DNA of 64,000 bases from NCBI GenBank assembly GCA_040902765.1, contig JBBDWO010000026.1, positions 1-64,000 of the forward strand. Reading direction: 5' to 3'. Shown here one piece after another: positions 8,786-16,943 of this stretch (position 1 is the stretch's first letter; each line of letters begins with the position of its first letter). The notes under the pieces are model-generated. The model was not told where the DNA came from, did no database searches, and worked only from the letters and a program-made list of their open reading frames with translations. Source of the DNA: Acidimicrobiia bacterium. Its GTDB lineage: Bacteria > Actinomycetota > Acidimicrobiia > Spongiisociales > UBA11373. A program made the translations under genes and the position numbers.

Positions 8786-9372
8786 GCGACCCGAACTCCG
8801 GAGGCGACCATCACGGCCTTGGCGGTTTCGCCGTCCCCGGCTTCCAACTCCACGGCGCGCACCGCCTCGTCGATGACGGTGGTCTCGTAGCCGAGGCGGG
8901 CACTGTCGAGGGCGGTCTCCTTGACGCAGTAGTCGGTGGCCAGGCCGACGACGATCACTCGCTCGATGCCCACCTCGATGAGGATCTCGTCGAGGCCGGT
9001 CGATGTCACCGCCTCGGGGTCGAGGGGATCGCGCATGGAGAAGGCTGAGTAGCCGTCCTCGCCGTTGGACCCCTTGCGGATGCGGGCGGCGTCTTCGAGC
9101 ACCAGCAGATCGGCGTGCAACTCGGCGCCCCAGGTGTCCTCAACCCCGTGAACCGGCCAGGTACCGCCATCCTTGGCGAAGTGCGGGGTGGTCTCGGGGT
9201 GCCAGTCCTGGGAGTAGACGACCAGAGCCCCGGCCTCGGTGGCGGCGGTTATGTGCTCGTTGATGGTGCTGATCACCTGATCGCCCTCATGGACGAAGAG
9301 GCTCCCGTCCGGGTGGGCGAAGTCGTTCTGGACGTCGACGACGATGAGCGCGGTGCGTCCGTCGTAGTTCAT
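8782..9372 (-). CDS. pncA: Nicotinamidase (isochorismatase family)
   Basis: A 196-residue protein. The catalytic triad is visible as Asp13 (VVDVQNDF), Lys100 (RIRKGSNG) and Cys149 (ATDYCVKETA). Metal-binding Asp and His residues are in DWHPETTPHF. It hydrolyses nicotinamide to nicotinate. The ATG at 9372 overlaps the HIT gene stop (ATGA), and its own stop overlaps pncB, giving a tightly coupled three-gene unit. Confidence 0.93.
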   Translation of the reverse strand: MNYDGRTALIVVDVQNDFAHPDGSLFVHEGDQVISTINEHITAATEAGALVVYSQDWHPETTPHFAKDGGTWPVHGVEDTWGAELHADLLVLEDAARIRKGSNGEDGYSAFSMRDPLDPEAVTSTGLDEILIEVGIERVIVVGLATDYCVKETALDSARLGYETTVIDEAVRAVELEAGDGETAKAVMVASGVRVA

Positions 9373-9758
9373 GCCAGGGCCTCTCGAATCAGCTGGGCGG
9401 TCTCGCCAAGCCTATCGGCCGCCGCCGAGTCGCCGGACGGGAAGGGGATGGGTCCCTCCAGGTTCGACGGGATCAGGTGGATGTGGGCGTGGGGTACTTC
9501 GTCGCCGATGACGAAGGTGTAGATCCGCTCGCATCCCATGGCGTCGCGCAGTGTCGTTCCGATGGTGCGCGCCACCGACCACAGATGGGCGTACTCGTCC
9601 TCCGGCAGGTCGAACAGTTGGTCCACCTCGAGACGCGGGATGACCAGCGTGTGGCCCTCGGCGCGCGGGTTGATGTCGAGGATGGCGAACACCCGATCGT
9701 CCTCATAGACGATGTGACCGGGTATCTCCCCGCCAGCGATCCGGCTGAAGATGGACAT
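9369..9758 (-). CDS. HIT family nucleotide-binding hydrolase
   Basis: A 129-residue histidine-triad protein. The opening SIFSRIAGGEIPG is typical of the Hint branch, and the triad HAHIHL spans residues 90-95. Such proteins hydrolyse nucleoside phosphoramidates or dinucleotides; the true substrate cannot be read here. It leads the pncA-pncB unit with 4-bp overlaps, so a link to pyridine-nucleotide turnover is plausible but inferred only from position. Confidence 0.9.
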   Translation of the reverse strand: MSIFSRIAGGEIPGHIVYEDDRVFAILDINPRAEGHTLVIPRLEVDQLFDLPEDEYAHLWSVARTIGTTLRDAMGCERIYTFVIGDEVPHAHIHLIPSNLEGPIPFPSGDSAAADRLGETAQLIREALA

Positions 9759-9812
9759 GGAGAGCCAGGATAGAGATGAGGTACGAGGGGCGAGACAACG
9801 GAGAAGACGCCC

Positions 9813-9873
9813 AACGCTTAACGCTCAACGCCAGAGGTCTTCGGGCCTTGCGTTGAGCGTTAAGCGTTGAACG
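9813..9873. repeat. Palindromic heptad repeat
   Basis: AACGCTT and AACGCTC units, the spacer CCAGAGGTCTTCGGGCCTT, then GCGTTGA, GCGTTAA and GCGTTGA. The spacer resembles the reverse complement of the spacer at 2723, so this copy lies in the opposite orientation. Confidence 0.7.
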
Positions 9874-9905
9874 TCTGTCCGGACCCGACAAGCTTGAGCC
9901 AAGCG

Positions 9906-10781
9906 TTACCCGAGCGTGACCCCCAACCCCTTTGCCTCCGCCGCTTCGAGCGCCGCCATGCCGGCGGCGACGTCCTGGCTGGCGATGCCTACCGACTTGA
10001 AGAAGGTGATCTCGTCGGCGGTGGTGCGTCCCTTCTCGCGACCGTGGATGAGGTCGGCCATCGTGGTCGACGGATCGACGCCCGCCTGGAGGAGGTCTCC
10101 GGCTTCGGCGAGTGCGGCCTCGATGTCGTCGACCACCACCCGGGCCGCTCGCACAGTGTCGGGGGGTATCTCGCACATCTCAGGGGTGAAAGCGCCGACA
10201 GCGTTGATGTGGGTGCCCTGTCTGACCGCATCGGCGGCGAACAGCGGCTCTCGGGACGGTGTGGCCGTCGACACCACATCCGCATCCGACACGGCATCGG
10301 CGGCTCTATCGACGGCGGTACCGCCGATCCGCTCGGCGAGGGCTGCGGCATTGGCGCGGCTCCGGCTCCACACGAGCACGTCGTGAATCGGACGCACCTC
10401 CTTGACCGCCATCACCTGGTCGTAGGCCATCGCCCCGGCACCGAGCATCGCCATCGTCCGGCTGTCGGGCCGGGCGAGATACCGGGTGGCAAGCCCGGCG
10501 CCAGCCGCGGTCCGGATGGCTGTGAGGGTCGGCCCATCGACGAGTCCCCGGCAGGCGCCTTCGTCGTCGAACACGGCAACAATGCCAAACGGCTTGCCGG
10601 GGACGGTGGACACCACCTTGACCCCGGTTGACGACCCTACCCGCCCCGACATGAAGAGCGCTACCCCCAAGAGGGTGCGCAGCGGCGTTTCTCGATCGTC
10701 GGAGAAGGCGGAGACCATCGCCTCGATGGCGGCGGACATCGACAGGGCTTCACGGGTCGCTTTGGCGTCGAGGTAGCGCAT
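9906..10781 (-). CDS. Ornithine cyclodeaminase / mu-crystallin family protein
   Basis: A 291-residue NAD(P)-dependent protein. It has VKVVSTVPGKP with the family Lys at 55, a conserved VDGPTLTAIRTAA segment and the dinucleotide loop LGAGAMA at 113-119. Members include ornithine cyclodeaminase, alanine dehydrogenase and ketimine reductase; the substrate cannot be assigned. It is somewhat shorter than the usual 310-340 residues. Its first 78 codons are duplicated at about 80% identity at 12363-12620, where the rest of the gene is missing. Confidence 0.85.
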   Translation of the reverse strand: MRYLDAKATREALSMSAAIEAMVSAFSDDRETPLRTLLGVALFMSGRVGSSTGVKVVSTVPGKPFGIVAVFDDEGACRGLVDGPTLTAIRTAAGAGLATRYLARPDSRTMAMLGAGAMAYDQVMAVKEVRPIHDVLVWSRSRANAAALAERIGGTAVDRAADAVSDADVVSTATPSREPLFAADAVRQGTHINAVGAFTPEMCEIPPDTVRAARVVVDDIEAALAEAGDLLQAGVDPSTTMADLIHGREKGRTTADEITFFKSVGIASQDVAAGMAALEAAEAKGLGVTLG

Positions 10782-10918
10782 ACGGGGACGCTACCCCGCG
10801 CCGAGTCCCGGCTCTTGCGTAAGGGGGTGGTAATCGGGGCGCGTCCTGTGACACAGTCGGCTTCACCTGCGATGGCTGAGCGAGTAGCCTTACTAATCAC
10901 AATATGTAAGGAGACGAG

Positions 10919-11167
10919 TTGGACTCCGTGGCGAAGATCACATCGAAGGGCCAGGTGACGGTTCCAAAGGCAGTGCGTGACGCCTTGGGGATCGAACGAG
11001 GCGACACCATTGTCTTCCGGGTTGAGGGCAACCGTGCGGTCGTGGCCAAGACACCGCATTTCCTCGACCTTGCCGGGGCGATCGGCGTGCCTGCCGCAAA
11101 GCGCAACGTCGCCTGGGACGAGGTGCTGCGACAGACGAGGACGGATCGGGCGAAGACGCGCCGGTGA
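10919..11167 (+). CDS. vapB: VapB-type antitoxin (AbrB/MazE fold)
   Basis: An 82-residue protein with a SpoVT/AbrB-type swapped-hairpin DNA-binding domain (KITSKGQVTVPKAVRDALG) and a C-terminal tail likely to wrap the toxin. The start is TTG at 10919, supported by AAGGAGA at 10908-10914; a GTG at 10928 is the alternative. It overlaps the PIN toxin gene by 4 bp (GTGA). Antitoxins of this sort usually autoregulate their own promoter. The pair sits between a complete ornithine cyclodeaminase-family gene and its truncated copy. Confidence 0.88.
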   Translation: MDSVAKITSKGQVTVPKAVRDALGIERGDTIVFRVEGNRAVVAKTPHFLDLAGAIGVPAAKRNVAWDEVLRQTRTDRAKTRR

Positions 11168-11556
11168 CCGCGTTCGTGGACACGAACATCTTGATCCGCC
11201 ACCTAACGGGCGATCCACCGGAAGCGGCCGCCCGAGCGACCGCGTACCTGCGGAGCAGCCCGACGCTGCTGCTGACCGATGTGGTCGCCGCCGAAACGAT
11301 CTTCGTCTTGGAGTCTTACTACGAGGCGCCGCGGAACCAGGTTGCCAACGCGTTGCGCTCGCTGCTGGCGTTCGAGACGGTGCTGTGCGTCGATACAGCA
11401 CTGCTGCTGCGTGCCGTCGAGGTGTACGAGACCGACCGCATCGATTTTGCCGAGGCGTACCTGGTGGCATGCGCTGAGACCACCGGAGTAAGCCGCATCC
11501 TCTCGTTCGATCGATCCCTGGATCGAGTCGGCACGGTCACCCGCGTGGAGCCGTAG
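11164..11556 (+). CDS. vapC: VapC-type PIN-domain ribonuclease toxin
   Basis: A 130-residue PIN-domain protein. The acidic metal-binding residues are visible: Asp6 in FVDTNIL, Glu44 in VVAAETIF, Asp94 in DRIDFAEAYL, and Asp116 in ILSFDRSLD. VapC toxins cleave tRNA or rRNA and are held inactive by the cognate VapB. The start GTG at 11164 overlaps the vapB stop. All catalytic positions are intact, so the toxin is probably functional. Confidence 0.9.
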   Translation: MTAFVDTNILIRHLTGDPPEAAARATAYLRSSPTLLLTDVVAAETIFVLESYYEAPRNQVANALRSLLAFETVLCVDTALLLRAVEVYETDRIDFAEAYLVACAETTGVSRILSFDRSLDRVGTVTRVEP

Positions 11557-11663
11557 CGGCAGCCGTCCGAGGGGTGGTTGGTCCGTGGTCCTATTCTTGA
11601 TCCTTCGCGTTCCGGTCTTGGGCGCATTCTTAGTGGGCGATAGCGGCACCTCACCGCGGCCCG

Positions 11664-12362
11664 TCAGCGTGGCAGTACTGTCCAGGGTTGACAGGCCTGG
11701 TAGTCGATCAGGCCGAGAATGTCGTCTCGCGTCGGCGCCGACTCGGTGAGCACTCCCAGGTCGCGGAGGCACCGTTCCGCCTCGGCGTACCACAGTGCAA
11801 GGTCCGACTCTGTCGGCGCCCGGATGTCGTGCCACCGGCGATACACCGGGTCAAGGAGCCGGGCCTGGCAGTCGTCGGCGATGGCCAAGTGGTGCGCCTC
11901 TTCCTCAGAGCTCGTGCATTCCGGAACCCGCATCCCGTAGGTGAGGAACTCGCGGGGGTGGTATCCCGGGATCACGATGAGGCCAGTTCTCAGATCATCT
12001 GCGTGGAACGGGCCGTCCACCCTGAACACTGTGTGTGTCTCCACGCACGCGATTGTGTTGAGAACCGCACGTTCGTAGTCGGCGAAGGTCACGTGTTCGG
12101 GGTTGTCAACTCTGGGCGGGAGCAGATCGTCGAATCTCGAGTCCGGCGAGTCGTCGAAGCTTGAGGGCACGTAGTTGTTCGTGGCAACAGTCTCAGAGGT
12201 TGGCCCCGGGACCGACGGGTCCGCCGTTCGGTCCGGCGGGGGTGGGGCGGTCTCAGAACACGCCCCTATGAGGGTGACCGCCACCGCAACGGCCGCTATC
12301 GCCGTGCGTCCGCCGTACCGGTACGCGGGGTCGTTCAGCCTCTCTTGTGGACTCCCTCTCAC
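11664..12362 (-). CDS. Lipoprotein of the island family (L1)
   Basis: A 232-residue predicted lipoprotein with signal peptide and lipobox IGAC, then a Pro/Thr-rich stretch. The C-terminal domain is related to the B proteins of this island: FADYERAVLNTIACVE, RVDGPF, DDCQARLLDP and YAEAERCLRDLG. I chose GTG 12362 because GGAGG lies six bases upstream. The same frame stays open to 12620 only because it runs into the truncated copy of the neighbouring cyclodeaminase gene. It is divergent in sequence and opposite in strand to the A/B cassettes. Function unknown. Confidence 0.75.
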   Translation of the reverse strand: MRGSPQERLNDPAYRYGGRTAIAAVAVAVTLIGACSETAPPPPDRTADPSVPGPTSETVATNNYVPSSFDDSPDSRFDDLLPPRVDNPEHVTFADYERAVLNTIACVETHTVFRVDGPFHADDLRTGLIVIPGYHPREFLTYGMRVPECTSSEEEAHHLAIADDCQARLLDPVYRRWHDIRAPTESDLALWYAEAERCLRDLGVLTESAPTRDDILGLIDYQACQPWTVLPR

Positions 12363-12620
12363 CTCGACCTCCGAGCGGTGCAGGTCTCGGCAGGCACCCT
12401 CGTCGTCGAACACCGCTACGACACTGCACGGCTTTCCGGGGACGGTTGACACCACCTCGATGCCGGTCGAAGAGCCGACCCTCGCCGAAATGAACAGCGA
12501 TGACCCGAGCAGGTTCCGCAACGGCGTCTCGCGGTCGTCGGAGAGAGCCGGCACCATCGCCTCGATCGCCGCAGACATCGACAGGGCTTCACGGGTGACG
12601 TCAGCGTCGAGGTAGCGCAT
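12363..12620 (-). pseudogene. Truncated ornithine cyclodeaminase-family gene (5' fragment)
   Basis: Translates as MRYLDADVTREALSMSAAIE and onward, matching the first 78 residues of the 9906-10781 product with roughly 15 differences. Similarity stops at DDEGAC-R, where the lipoprotein ribosome site and start begin. The bases upstream of both ATGs are also similar (GGA/CGCTACCC). The fragment is in frame with lipoprotein L1, so either a fusion protein is made or, more likely, the fragment only donates a promoter and leader. Confidence 0.8.
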
Positions 12621-12943
12621 CGTGGAACGCTACCCAACGGGCCGCGTGCCTCGGCGGCCATTCGGTAACCCGCTAGGCGGATCGAGCTTCCCCCGTTGGG
12701 CCAGCGACCGCGCGCAAAGAAGGAGCTCTCCGTCTTGCGTATCGGGTTGTGAGCACCCACCGAGCGTGAGAGCGCAGCGGCGGGAAGATGAGGGACCAGA
12801 GATCGTCTCGGGTCCACCTGTCACTCCAGCCTCACTCTGGTCCAGGGGAACGAATCAGTGAGGCTGTTGCGCGCACAAGCATTGTCAGCGGCTTGGGTCG
12901 CCACGATGCTCCCCTCCTTGAAGCGTGCCGGGAGCGGATTGTG
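12621..12943. other. Intergenic region with no recognisable gene
   Basis: About 320 bases between the truncated cyclodeaminase copy and the first A/B leader. Short open frames on both strands lack coding character. A run of ten or more G lies just downstream at 12956-12965. Nothing else is recognised. Confidence 0.5.
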
Positions 12944-12998
12944 TTGACAGATGCAGGGGGGGGGGCTATCCTGATTATGGGCGTGTGACCGAAAGGAG
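12944..12998 (+). promoter_or_regulatory. Shared leader of A/B cassette 1
   Basis: TTGACA at 12944-12949 and TATCCT at 12967-12972, separated by 17 bp, form a plausible sigma-A-type promoter. The block GATTATGGGCG followed by GACCGAAAGGAG ends in the ribosome-binding site of A1. Near-identical blocks precede A2 and A3. A TGACA box sits 23-25 bp before GATTAT in all three. Confidence 0.6.
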
Positions 12999-13005
12999 AA
13001 CATGC

Positions 13006-13398
13006 ATGCATGCAAGGACTGCTGATCGGACGACGATTCTGATCGTCATCTTGGTGGCGACACTTGTATTGGGTGTCGCCTTTTGGGCGGCGCCGGATGC
13101 CGGAGCCTCGGGGAGCCACGGACAGACTTGGAGCTTTACCCAGAGCGGGGTCGTGGCGAAGTTTCGTGGCTATCACTACAACAGCGCGTACGACCAGCCG
13201 GGCGCATGGACAACCAACATCGACACGACTTGTTACGAGGCTGTGCGGTTGACTCACTCTCAGGCACAACTGGGCTGGTACTACGGGTATCCGACGGCCT
13301 ACTCCGCCATGGGTCCGGTTGGTGCCGTGACGGTTTCGAGCCTACATCGCGGGTGGCACTGTTTGAACGACGCAACAGCTACGTACACCCTCAACTGA
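13006..13398 (+). CDS. Small secreted two-cysteine protein A1
   Basis: A 130-residue precursor. Its signal peptide is predicted to be cut after GA at residue 34, leaving SGSHGQTWSFTQSG at the mature N-terminus. The mature part (about 96 residues) is rich in Tyr, Trp, His and Ser, with only two cysteines (76 and 119) that could form a disulfide. A1, A2 and A3 share GQxWSFTQxGxV, FRGYHY and VRLTHS. The ATG at 13006 has AAAGGAG seven bases upstream. Lipoprotein gene B1 follows after 19 bp. I recognise no known family. Size, secretion and a neighbouring exporter suggest an exported effector or surface peptide, but that is inference. Confidence 0.75.
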   Translation: MHARTADRTTILIVILVATLVLGVAFWAAPDAGASGSHGQTWSFTQSGVVAKFRGYHYNSAYDQPGAWTTNIDTTCYEAVRLTHSQAQLGWYYGYPTAYSAMGPVGAVTVSSLHRGWHCLNDATATYTLN

Positions 13399-13417
13399 CT
13401 TGGGAAGCGAGTAGGTG

Positions 13418-14038
13418 ATGGGATATCGCCACTGGTTGGCGTTCACCGTGGTCGTGCTGCTGGCGGGTTGCGGTGGTTCACCTGCTCCCGCAGTCTCTCC
13501 TATCTCGTCGATCCCGTTCGATGAGATCAGGTCGCCCCATTTCATCGGACCGGATGCCCTCGATCCGGGCCCGGATAGGGGTGGCCGCGCGCTCAAGAGC
13601 GAGGTCTTTGCGGATGGTGTGGTCAGGTTCGACGAGTACGAGCGTGCAATGGACGCATACGCGCAGTGCGTCCGCGAGGAGGGGTTCCCGGTGGATGGTC
13701 CGTCGGTGCAGAGTCCACAGGTGGGTGCCCTTATCGCGCCGGGTGAGGACCCCGGCGATCTGCTCATCGTATCGTTCCCTGGTGTGTTCGACGCCTCGGA
13801 GTCGGAGCGCTTGTCACTGGCCGACATTCGGTGCCAGGAGGAATGGCGGTATGCGATCGAATTCGTGTGGCGCGAGCAGAACCGAGCAACCGGGGAGGAC
13901 CTGCAGCGCTGGTTGGATAGGGCGTGGGAGTGTGCTCGGCTGCGGGGCTTCCCGCTGTCGGATCCGCCCACGGAGATCGAGGCCGTCATGTCGGCCCACG
14001 ACGGGTTCGCCGGTGATGGCTGCGTGCCCTGGGAGTGA
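13418..14038 (+). CDS. Lipoprotein B1, partner of A1
   Basis: A 206-residue lipoprotein with lipobox LAGC, a short linker ending in ISSIPFDEI, and a conserved domain. The domain contains DPGPDRGG, EVFADGVVRFDEYERA, CVREEGFPVDGP, CQEEW, WLDRAWECARL and a C-terminal DGCVPWE. Four cysteines outside the lipobox are conserved in B1-B4 and could make two disulfides. The ADGxVTxxE stretch vaguely recalls half an EF-hand, but key ligands are missing. GTG 13415 is an alternative start. Function unknown; pairing with a secreted protein suggests a receptor, chaperone or immunity role. Confidence 0.75.
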   Translation: MGYRHWLAFTVVVLLAGCGGSPAPAVSPISSIPFDEIRSPHFIGPDALDPGPDRGGRALKSEVFADGVVRFDEYERAMDAYAQCVREEGFPVDGPSVQSPQVGALIAPGEDPGDLLIVSFPGVFDASESERLSLADIRCQEEWRYAIEFVWREQNRATGEDLQRWLDRAWECARLRGFPLSDPPTEIEAVMSAHDGFAGDGCVPWE

Positions 14039-14113
14039 GGGTAGTCGTCGTGGGAGTGGACCTACCGGGAGCCGCTCCACGTAGCTGCTCGAGCCATCTG
14101 TAAAGTCTTGGCC

Positions 14114-15148
14114 ATGACTCGTAGTCGGCTCGTTGCTCTCGTCGCTGTGCTTCTCGTGCTCGTCCCGGCGGCGGTCCTGGTGTGGGTTCGGCTCGGGGTG
14201 GAGGATCGCCTTGCCGGTCTGCACCAGGCCGCCCCGCCATTGGAGACGGTGGCGACGTTTCGTGAGGATGTTGGCCGTCAGCCGGTGAATGTGTCGGTGG
14301 TGTGGGGCGAGCCGCGGGTGGTGGTGGCGCCGTCGTGGTTCGGGTTGGTGACGGGGGTGATGGTTTCGGCGGGTGATGTGGTGGGTGATGGTGACTCGGT
14401 GGTCGTGGTGGATGGGGTGCGTCGGATGGCGGTGGCGTCGTCGGCGCCGTTCTATCGCCGGTTGGCTTCGGGGGATCGTGGCGACGATGTGGTGATGCTC
14501 GAAGAGGCGCTGGTGCGTCTCGGGTATCTGGCGACGGCGGGTGATGGGGTGGTTCGTCAGTCGATGCTGACGGCGGTGCGGGCGTTGGCTGTGGATTTGG
14601 GTGTGGTGGGGACGGTGTCGGGGTTCGATCCGGGGTGGCTGGTGTGGCTATCCGAGGACGGGTTCGAGGTGGCCGAGGTGGCGGTTGTCGTGGGGATGTC
14701 GGCCCCGGGCCAGGGCGCGCCGCTGCTGCACGGTCCGCGCCGCATTGCTGAGATCACGGTGGCGTCGTTCGACGGTGCCAGTGTGTCGTTGCCGGGGTCG
14801 TGGGAGATGGAGGTTGGCGGCGTGGTGGTGGGTTTGGAGGACGGTGTCCCGGACCCGGCTGGTGTGTTGATGCTGTCGGCGGCGTTGGATCCGCTGACCG
14901 ACGTGGTGTCCGGGGTGGTGCGCCTCTCGGTGCCGCGGGTGGTGATGGATGTCCCAGCGGCGGCCGTGGTGTCGGGTGGCGACGGGTTGGTGTGTGTGTA
15001 TGTGCCCGACGGTGACGGGTTTGTTGCGGTGCCGGTGGTGTTGGGGTCGGGTCGGGCGGGGACGGTCGAGGTGGTGTCGGGTCTGGCGGACGGCGACGTG
15101 GTGTTGGCTAACCCTGCCGATGTGCTGGCAGCGCCGGCATGTCGCTGA
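14114..15148 (+). CDS. ABC exporter periplasmic adaptor with peptidoglycan-binding-like domain
   Basis: A protein of about 344 residues with one N-terminal membrane anchor, then a HlyD/MacA-like adaptor. It has a lipoyl-like stretch (VTGVMVSAGDVVGDGDSV), a PG_binding_1-like three-helix insert (LASGDRGDDVVMLEEALVRL) and a C-terminal beta domain. In actinobacteria such adaptors pair with a MacB/LolD-type ATPase and an FtsX-like permease, as here. It overlaps the ATPase gene by 10 bp. I chose ATG 14114; TTG 14108 is possible. Val codons are dominated by GTG/GTC and the region reads more G-rich than its surroundings. Confidence 0.8.
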   Translation: MTRSRLVALVAVLLVLVPAAVLVWVRLGVEDRLAGLHQAAPPLETVATFREDVGRQPVNVSVVWGEPRVVVAPSWFGLVTGVMVSAGDVVGDGDSVVVVDGVRRMAVASSAPFYRRLASGDRGDDVVMLEEALVRLGYLATAGDGVVRQSMLTAVRALAVDLGVVGTVSGFDPGWLVWLSEDGFEVAEVAVVVGMSAPGQGAPLLHGPRRIAEITVASFDGASVSLPGSWEMEVGGVVVGLEDGVPDPAGVLMLSAALDPLTDVVSGVVRLSVPRVVMDVPAAAVVSGGDGLVCVYVPDGDGFVAVPVVLGSGRAGTVEVVSGLADGDVVLANPADVLAAPACR

Positions 15149-15789
15149 TCGCCGAAGAGGTCAGCCATGCGTATCGGCCCGGCGAGTGGGTGCTGTCGGG
15201 GGTGAGCCTCAAGGTGGGGGCGGGCGAGTCGGTGGCGCTGCTCGGTCCGTCGGGGTCGGGCAAGACGACGCTGCTGTCGATCTTGGGTTTGTTACAGACA
15301 CCGACCCACGGTCGTCTCGTGATCGACGGGGAGGCGCGGTCGCCGCGGCGAGCGGGGCGGCTTCGGTCGGAGATGTTCGCCTGGGTGTTCCAGACGGTGA
15401 ACACGCTGCGCCGCCGTACTGCCTTGGACAACGCCGCGGTGGGGCTGTTGGCGCGGGGGGTGGGTCGTGGAGAGTCGAGCCGACTCGCCGCCGAGGCGCT
15501 GGCTGCGGTGGGTCTCGGCGAGATGGGCGCGGTGCCGGTGGAGCGGCTGTCGGGCGGTGAGCTGCAGCGGGTGTGTATTGCGAGGGCGGTGGCGGCGCGG
15601 CCACGGTTCCTGCTGGCGGACGAACCGACCGGCCAGTTGGACCGCTCCACGTCGGATCGGGTCCTCGACGCGTTGTGGGCGGCACGACTACCCGAGACGG
15701 CGCTGGTGATCGCTACCCATGACCTCGACGCCGCTAGTCGTTGCGATCGGGTGATCCGGTTGGTGGATGGGCGGGTGGTGGCAGCATGA
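15139..15789 (+). CDS. ABC transporter ATP-binding protein (MacB/LolD type)
   Basis: A 216-residue ATPase with all motifs intact: Walker A GPSGSGKTT (residues about 36-44), Q-loop VFQTVN, signature LSGGELQRV, Walker B FLLADEPTG, D-loop LD and H-loop ATHD. It belongs to the LolD/MacB group that powers lipoprotein or peptide export without the substrate crossing a membrane channel. It overlaps both the adaptor gene and the permease gene (ATGA), so the three are one operon. Confidence 0.9.
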   Translation: MSLIAEEVSHAYRPGEWVLSGVSLKVGAGESVALLGPSGSGKTTLLSILGLLQTPTHGRLVIDGEARSPRRAGRLRSEMFAWVFQTVNTLRRRTALDNAAVGLLARGVGRGESSRLAAEALAAVGLGEMGAVPVERLSGGELQRVCIARAVAARPRFLLADEPTGQLDRSTSDRVLDALWAARLPETALVIATHDLDAASRCDRVIRLVDGRVVAA

Positions 15790-16874
15790 CCGGCTGGCGG
15801 CTGCGTGACGCGGTTGGTGAGGCGTGGCGGTCGGTGACCGCCGCGGTGTGGCGCACCGTGATGCTCATGTTGGTGATGGCGGGCATGGTCGGGGCGCTGG
15901 CGTGGTCGGAGTTGGCGACCACCGACCATGTGCTTGCCTTCCAGCGAGGTTTCGATGACCGCGGCGGGTGGGTGGTGGTGGCATCTGCGACCCGTGGCGA
16001 TCTCCCCGCGGACCGGTGTGTGTCGATCGCGTCGCAGCGTGGTGTGGTCTCGGCTGGGGCGATGACTCCGGGGCCGACGGTGCAGACCGCGGCGGCGCCG
16101 GGCACCCTGTTCCAGAGCGCATCGGCGACGGTGGGTGCGATCCAGCAGTGGGCGGCGTCGGCCCCGTCGTCGGCCGACCTTGCTGACGGGATCGTGGTTG
16201 GTTCCGCCGCCGCCAACGAGTTGGGCCTGGCTCCGGGGATGATCGTGACCGTGGACGTGGTCGGTGGGGACCAGCGGGTCGCTGCTGTGATCGATACTGA
16301 GGACCGCAACCCGTTTGTGGCCCGGTGGCTCATCCAGGTGGCGCCACCTGTCGGTGCCGCCAACCAGTGCTGGGTCGAGTTCGAACCCGGCACCGTCCCC
16401 GCCGGGCTGGGGGTGATGGAGGCCGTGTTCGCCGACCTGCGGCCCAACCTGGAGGTTCGCCGGTGGATCCGTCTCGACGACTTTTCCCGCGACCCGGTCG
16501 CTGAACTCGCCAATCGTCCCCAACGCCAAGCTTGGATACCCATAGGCATCGCCGCCGCCGTCTTGGTATGGGTGATCGTGTGGGCCCGCACCGCCGAGAT
16601 CGGCCTCTACCGAGCCGTCGGCACCCGCACCTCCACCCTGTGGCTCTTCGGCCAGTTCGAGGCGGTGTTCGTGCTCGTCCCCGCAGCCGCCGCCGGCTAC
16701 CTATGGGCAGTGGCCGCGCACGCCGCCACGGCCGATCGCCAGCCCGGCCTAGACCAACTCCTCATCGCCGCCCGTACCAGCCTCTCGGCCACACTCCTCG
16801 CCCTCATCGTCGCCCCCCTGGCCTGGGCCTGGTCAGGCCGAGGGCAAATCGCCGCCCAGCTCAAAGACCGATAA
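15786..16874 (+). CDS. FtsX-like ABC transporter permease
   Basis: A 362-residue membrane protein. One N-terminal TM segment (VMLMLVMAGMVGALAW) is followed by a periplasmic domain of about 200 residues and three C-terminal TM segments, the layout of MacB/FtsX permeases. It ends in APLAWAWSGRGQIAAQLKDR. That last stretch is repeated as a remnant at 18045-18116, showing that at least the 3' end of a second permease gene once stood before cassette 3. The leader of cassette 2 begins seven bases after the stop. Confidence 0.82.
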   Translation: MTGWRLRDAVGEAWRSVTAAVWRTVMLMLVMAGMVGALAWSELATTDHVLAFQRGFDDRGGWVVVASATRGDLPADRCVSIASQRGVVSAGAMTPGPTVQTAAAPGTLFQSASATVGAIQQWAASAPSSADLADGIVVGSAAANELGLAPGMIVTVDVVGGDQRVAAVIDTEDRNPFVARWLIQVAPPVGAANQCWVEFEPGTVPAGLGVMEAVFADLRPNLEVRRWIRLDDFSRDPVAELANRPQRQAWIPIGIAAAVLVWVIVWARTAEIGLYRAVGTRTSTLWLFGQFEAVFVLVPAAAAGYLWAVAAHAATADRQPGLDQLLIAARTSLSATLLALIVAPLAWAWSGRGQIAAQLKDR

Positions 16875-16880
16875 TGCCTG

Positions 16881-16937
16881 TTGACATGGCAGAAAGAAGG
16901 AGGAATCTCCTGATTATGGGCGTCTGACCGAAAGGAG
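16881..16937 (+). promoter_or_regulatory. Shared leader of A/B cassette 2
   Basis: TTGACA at 16881-16886 and the block GATTATGGGCGTCTGACCG from 16912, ending in AAAGGAG at 16931-16937. The spacing from TTGACA to GATTAT is 25 bp. The same block precedes A1 and A3. Confidence 0.6.
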
Positions 16938-16943
16938 CACGCG

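Noticed and set aside
11100-11900. tRNA gene or tRNA-derived attachment site at the island edge
   Set aside because: No cloverleaf could be recognised by eye and no integrase gene is present.
12622-12861. Short frames between the cyclodeaminase fragment and cassette 1
   Set aside because: No ribosome sites, low-complexity composition on both strands.
13661-13760. EF-hand in the B lipoproteins (ADGxVTxxEYE)
   Set aside because: The first Asp ligands of the loop are missing; only a weak resemblance.
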